From NCBI RefSeq assembly GCF_014270105.1, contig NZ_JACNMF010000002.1:62001-126000 (forward strand): DNA of 64,000 nucleotides, written 5' to 3'. The position numbers and the translations under genes are program-made. The stretch comes from Hyunsoonleella aquatilis. GTDB lineage: Bacteria; Bacteroidota; Bacteroidia; Flavobacteriales; Flavobacteriaceae. Below are positions 62,942 to 64,000 of the stretch, one piece after another; position 1 is the stretch's first letter; each line of letters opens with the position of its first letter. The notes below the pieces were generated by a model. That model did no database searches. It was not told the DNA's origin and saw nothing but the letters and a program-made list of their open reading frames with translations.

Positions 62942-64000
62942 TTAGTTGAGTCTGAAAGAGCTAATTAGCCCTACGTTGTTTGCCATGTATTTGTATTGAT
63001 AAAGGGTATTGTCCCCAATCATTATTAGACTGTTTTCTAAAGGAATCACATCCGTTGCTTGTATATTCTTTAGATTTCTCACCATGTTTAACTCCACTGG
63101 TGTTTCGCGTTTAAATAGCTTCAAACCAGCTGTACCGTCGCACACATAAAGCATATTCCCTTTTACGCCCAGCCCGTATGGGTTTTCTAAAGTGTAGCGT
63201 TTCGCCAAGGTTGGATTTCCTTTATCACTGATATCAATCACTTCAAGTACACTTTCCAGTTGCCCGCATAAATTACCTCCTCTTAAAGTTAAATAAGCAT
63301 AATCGCCATCCACAACAACGGGATCGCAACCTTCCCAGTGCACAAATTCGGATACATATTCCGGGGAGGCTGGATTCTTTAAATCATAAATGTACATCCC
63401 GTTTACACTACCGAGGTACAAATAATTATCGGCAGCAAACATGGTTTCAATATTCCAACCTGCGCTTTGAGTGGCCTCTAAAGTGGGATTGGCCAAATCT
63501 TCAATATCAAAAATCGCCATACTGTAAGAACCCACAGTATATAGATACTTATCCACTATTTGAAAACGCGCCAAAGACCCCCCTGTCCCAACGGTATTGG
63601 TAGACTCCAGAACCCTAGGGCTACCATCAAAAGCAACATCAATCCACAAAAGTTCCTCAACATCTTCCCTGCGCTCTTGCTTTGTAGTCCATCCTACGAT
63701 AATGTCGGTTTCATAATTAAATTCAGCCCAATCAGTGGCTTCGGCTTCTAATGGCACATTATAATTGTAGCGCTCAAACACATCCTCCAAACGCTCCACC
63801 ATTTTAATCCCATTGATATCCGAAAGATCAAACACCACCAGATCCGTAGCACTATCGGCATATAAAAAATTATTCTTCACCGAAATATCTTCGTTTCCGG
63901 GAATGGTTAAATATTTGATAGCCTTTGGAAACTTTGGGTTGGTATTATCAATAATATGCACACCTTTATTGATGTCATTCACAAAAAGATAGTCGCTGTA
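62942..64000 (-). CDS. LVIVD-repeat beta-propeller protein (5' end outside window)
   Basis: The frame is open to the right edge of the window; the codons before the first Met (YSDYLFV then NDINKG) continue the propeller pattern, so the true start lies beyond 64000. At least 346 residues are seen, built from LVIVD-type blades: GVHIIDNTNPKFPKAI, DLVVFDLSDINGI, MAIFDIEDLANPTL, GMYIYDLKNPASPEYV, VLEVIDISDKGNPTL and GLKLFKRE. These repeats form surface or exported beta-propellers of unknown function. A signal or lipobox would be in the missing part. Confidence 0.8.
   Translation of the reverse strand, partial: YSDYLFVNDINKGVHIIDNTNPKFPKAIKYLTIPGNEDISVKNNFLYADSATDLVVFDLSDINGIKMVERLEDVFERYNYNVPLEAEATDWAEFNYETDIIVGWTTKQERREDVEELLWIDVAFDGSPRVLESTNTVGTGGSLARFQIVDKYLYTVGSYSMAIFDIEDLANPTLEATQSAGWNIETMFAADNYLYLGSVNGMYIYDLKNPASPEYVSEFVHWEGCDPVVVDGDYAYLTLRGGNLCGQLESVLEVIDISDKGNPTLAKRYTLENPYGLGVKGNMLYVCDGTAGLKLFKRETPVELNMVRNLKNIQATDVIPLENSLIMIGDNTLYQYKYMANNVGLISSFRLN

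Overview
The window is about 64 kb of chromosome from a member of the Bacteroidetes, almost certainly a (probably marine) Flavobacteriaceae. The evidence is the complete gliding/type IX secretion core gldK-gldL-gldM-gldN, a SusC/SusD outer-membrane glycan import system, a T9SS C-terminal sorting domain, AT-rich sequence without strong Shine-Dalgarno sites, and repeated matches to the Bacteroidetes promoter (-7 TAnnTTTG, -33 TTG). The genus cannot be fixed from sequence reading alone. No phage, transposase gene, CRISPR array or rRNA operon was seen.

Layout: 0-7 kb holds TPM-domain membrane proteins, a large TlpA-type thioredoxin with a stand-alone DsbD-alpha-like partner, and an ABC transporter operon with its own YtrA-type GntR repressor. 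7-12 kb is housekeeping: the GTPases Der and Era, a choice-of-anchor I lipoprotein and an FKBP isomerase. 12.3-15.9 kb is a small carbohydrate-related group: a protein with a GH115_C-like C-terminus, a Kelch protein and a KduD-like dehydrogenase. 16.2-41 kb is a complete alpha-glucan (starch/maltodextrin) utilisation locus. 41-53 kb holds an esterase, the initiator tRNA, a zinc-ribbon protein, an LRR protein, a tripartite RND efflux operon, an ABC-F protein, a DUF983 protein and an FAD oxidoreductase. 53-64 kb holds gldKLMN, an arginase-fold protein lacking half of its metal ligands, topA, a membrane protein and the end of an LVIVD-repeat protein.

How the alpha-glucan locus should work (inference from families): a T9SS-exported GH13 amylase (38.1-41.0 kb) and the SusC/D/E/F surface complex capture and import maltooligosaccharides. 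Lipoprotein or periplasmic GH13 enzymes and a GH97 alpha-glucosidase trim them. The MFS permease brings maltose into the cytoplasm, where the signal-less GH65 phosphorylase and beta-phosphoglucomutase convert it to glucose and glucose-6-phosphate. A LacI-type regulator sits at the divergent centre, with a perfect 14-bp LacI-style palindrome in front of susC. The gldKLMN genes at 53-58 kb encode core parts of the machine expected to export the amylase.

Most notable non-coding or odd features: a 178-bp near-palindromic MITE-like element with 21-bp perfect terminal inverted repeats upstream of the RND operon; interleaved direct repeats upstream of gldK; a CAGTNNN heptamer tandem repeat between the start codon and signal peptide of a TPM protein; and an arginase-family protein encoded between topA and gldK that has lost three canonical Mn ligands.
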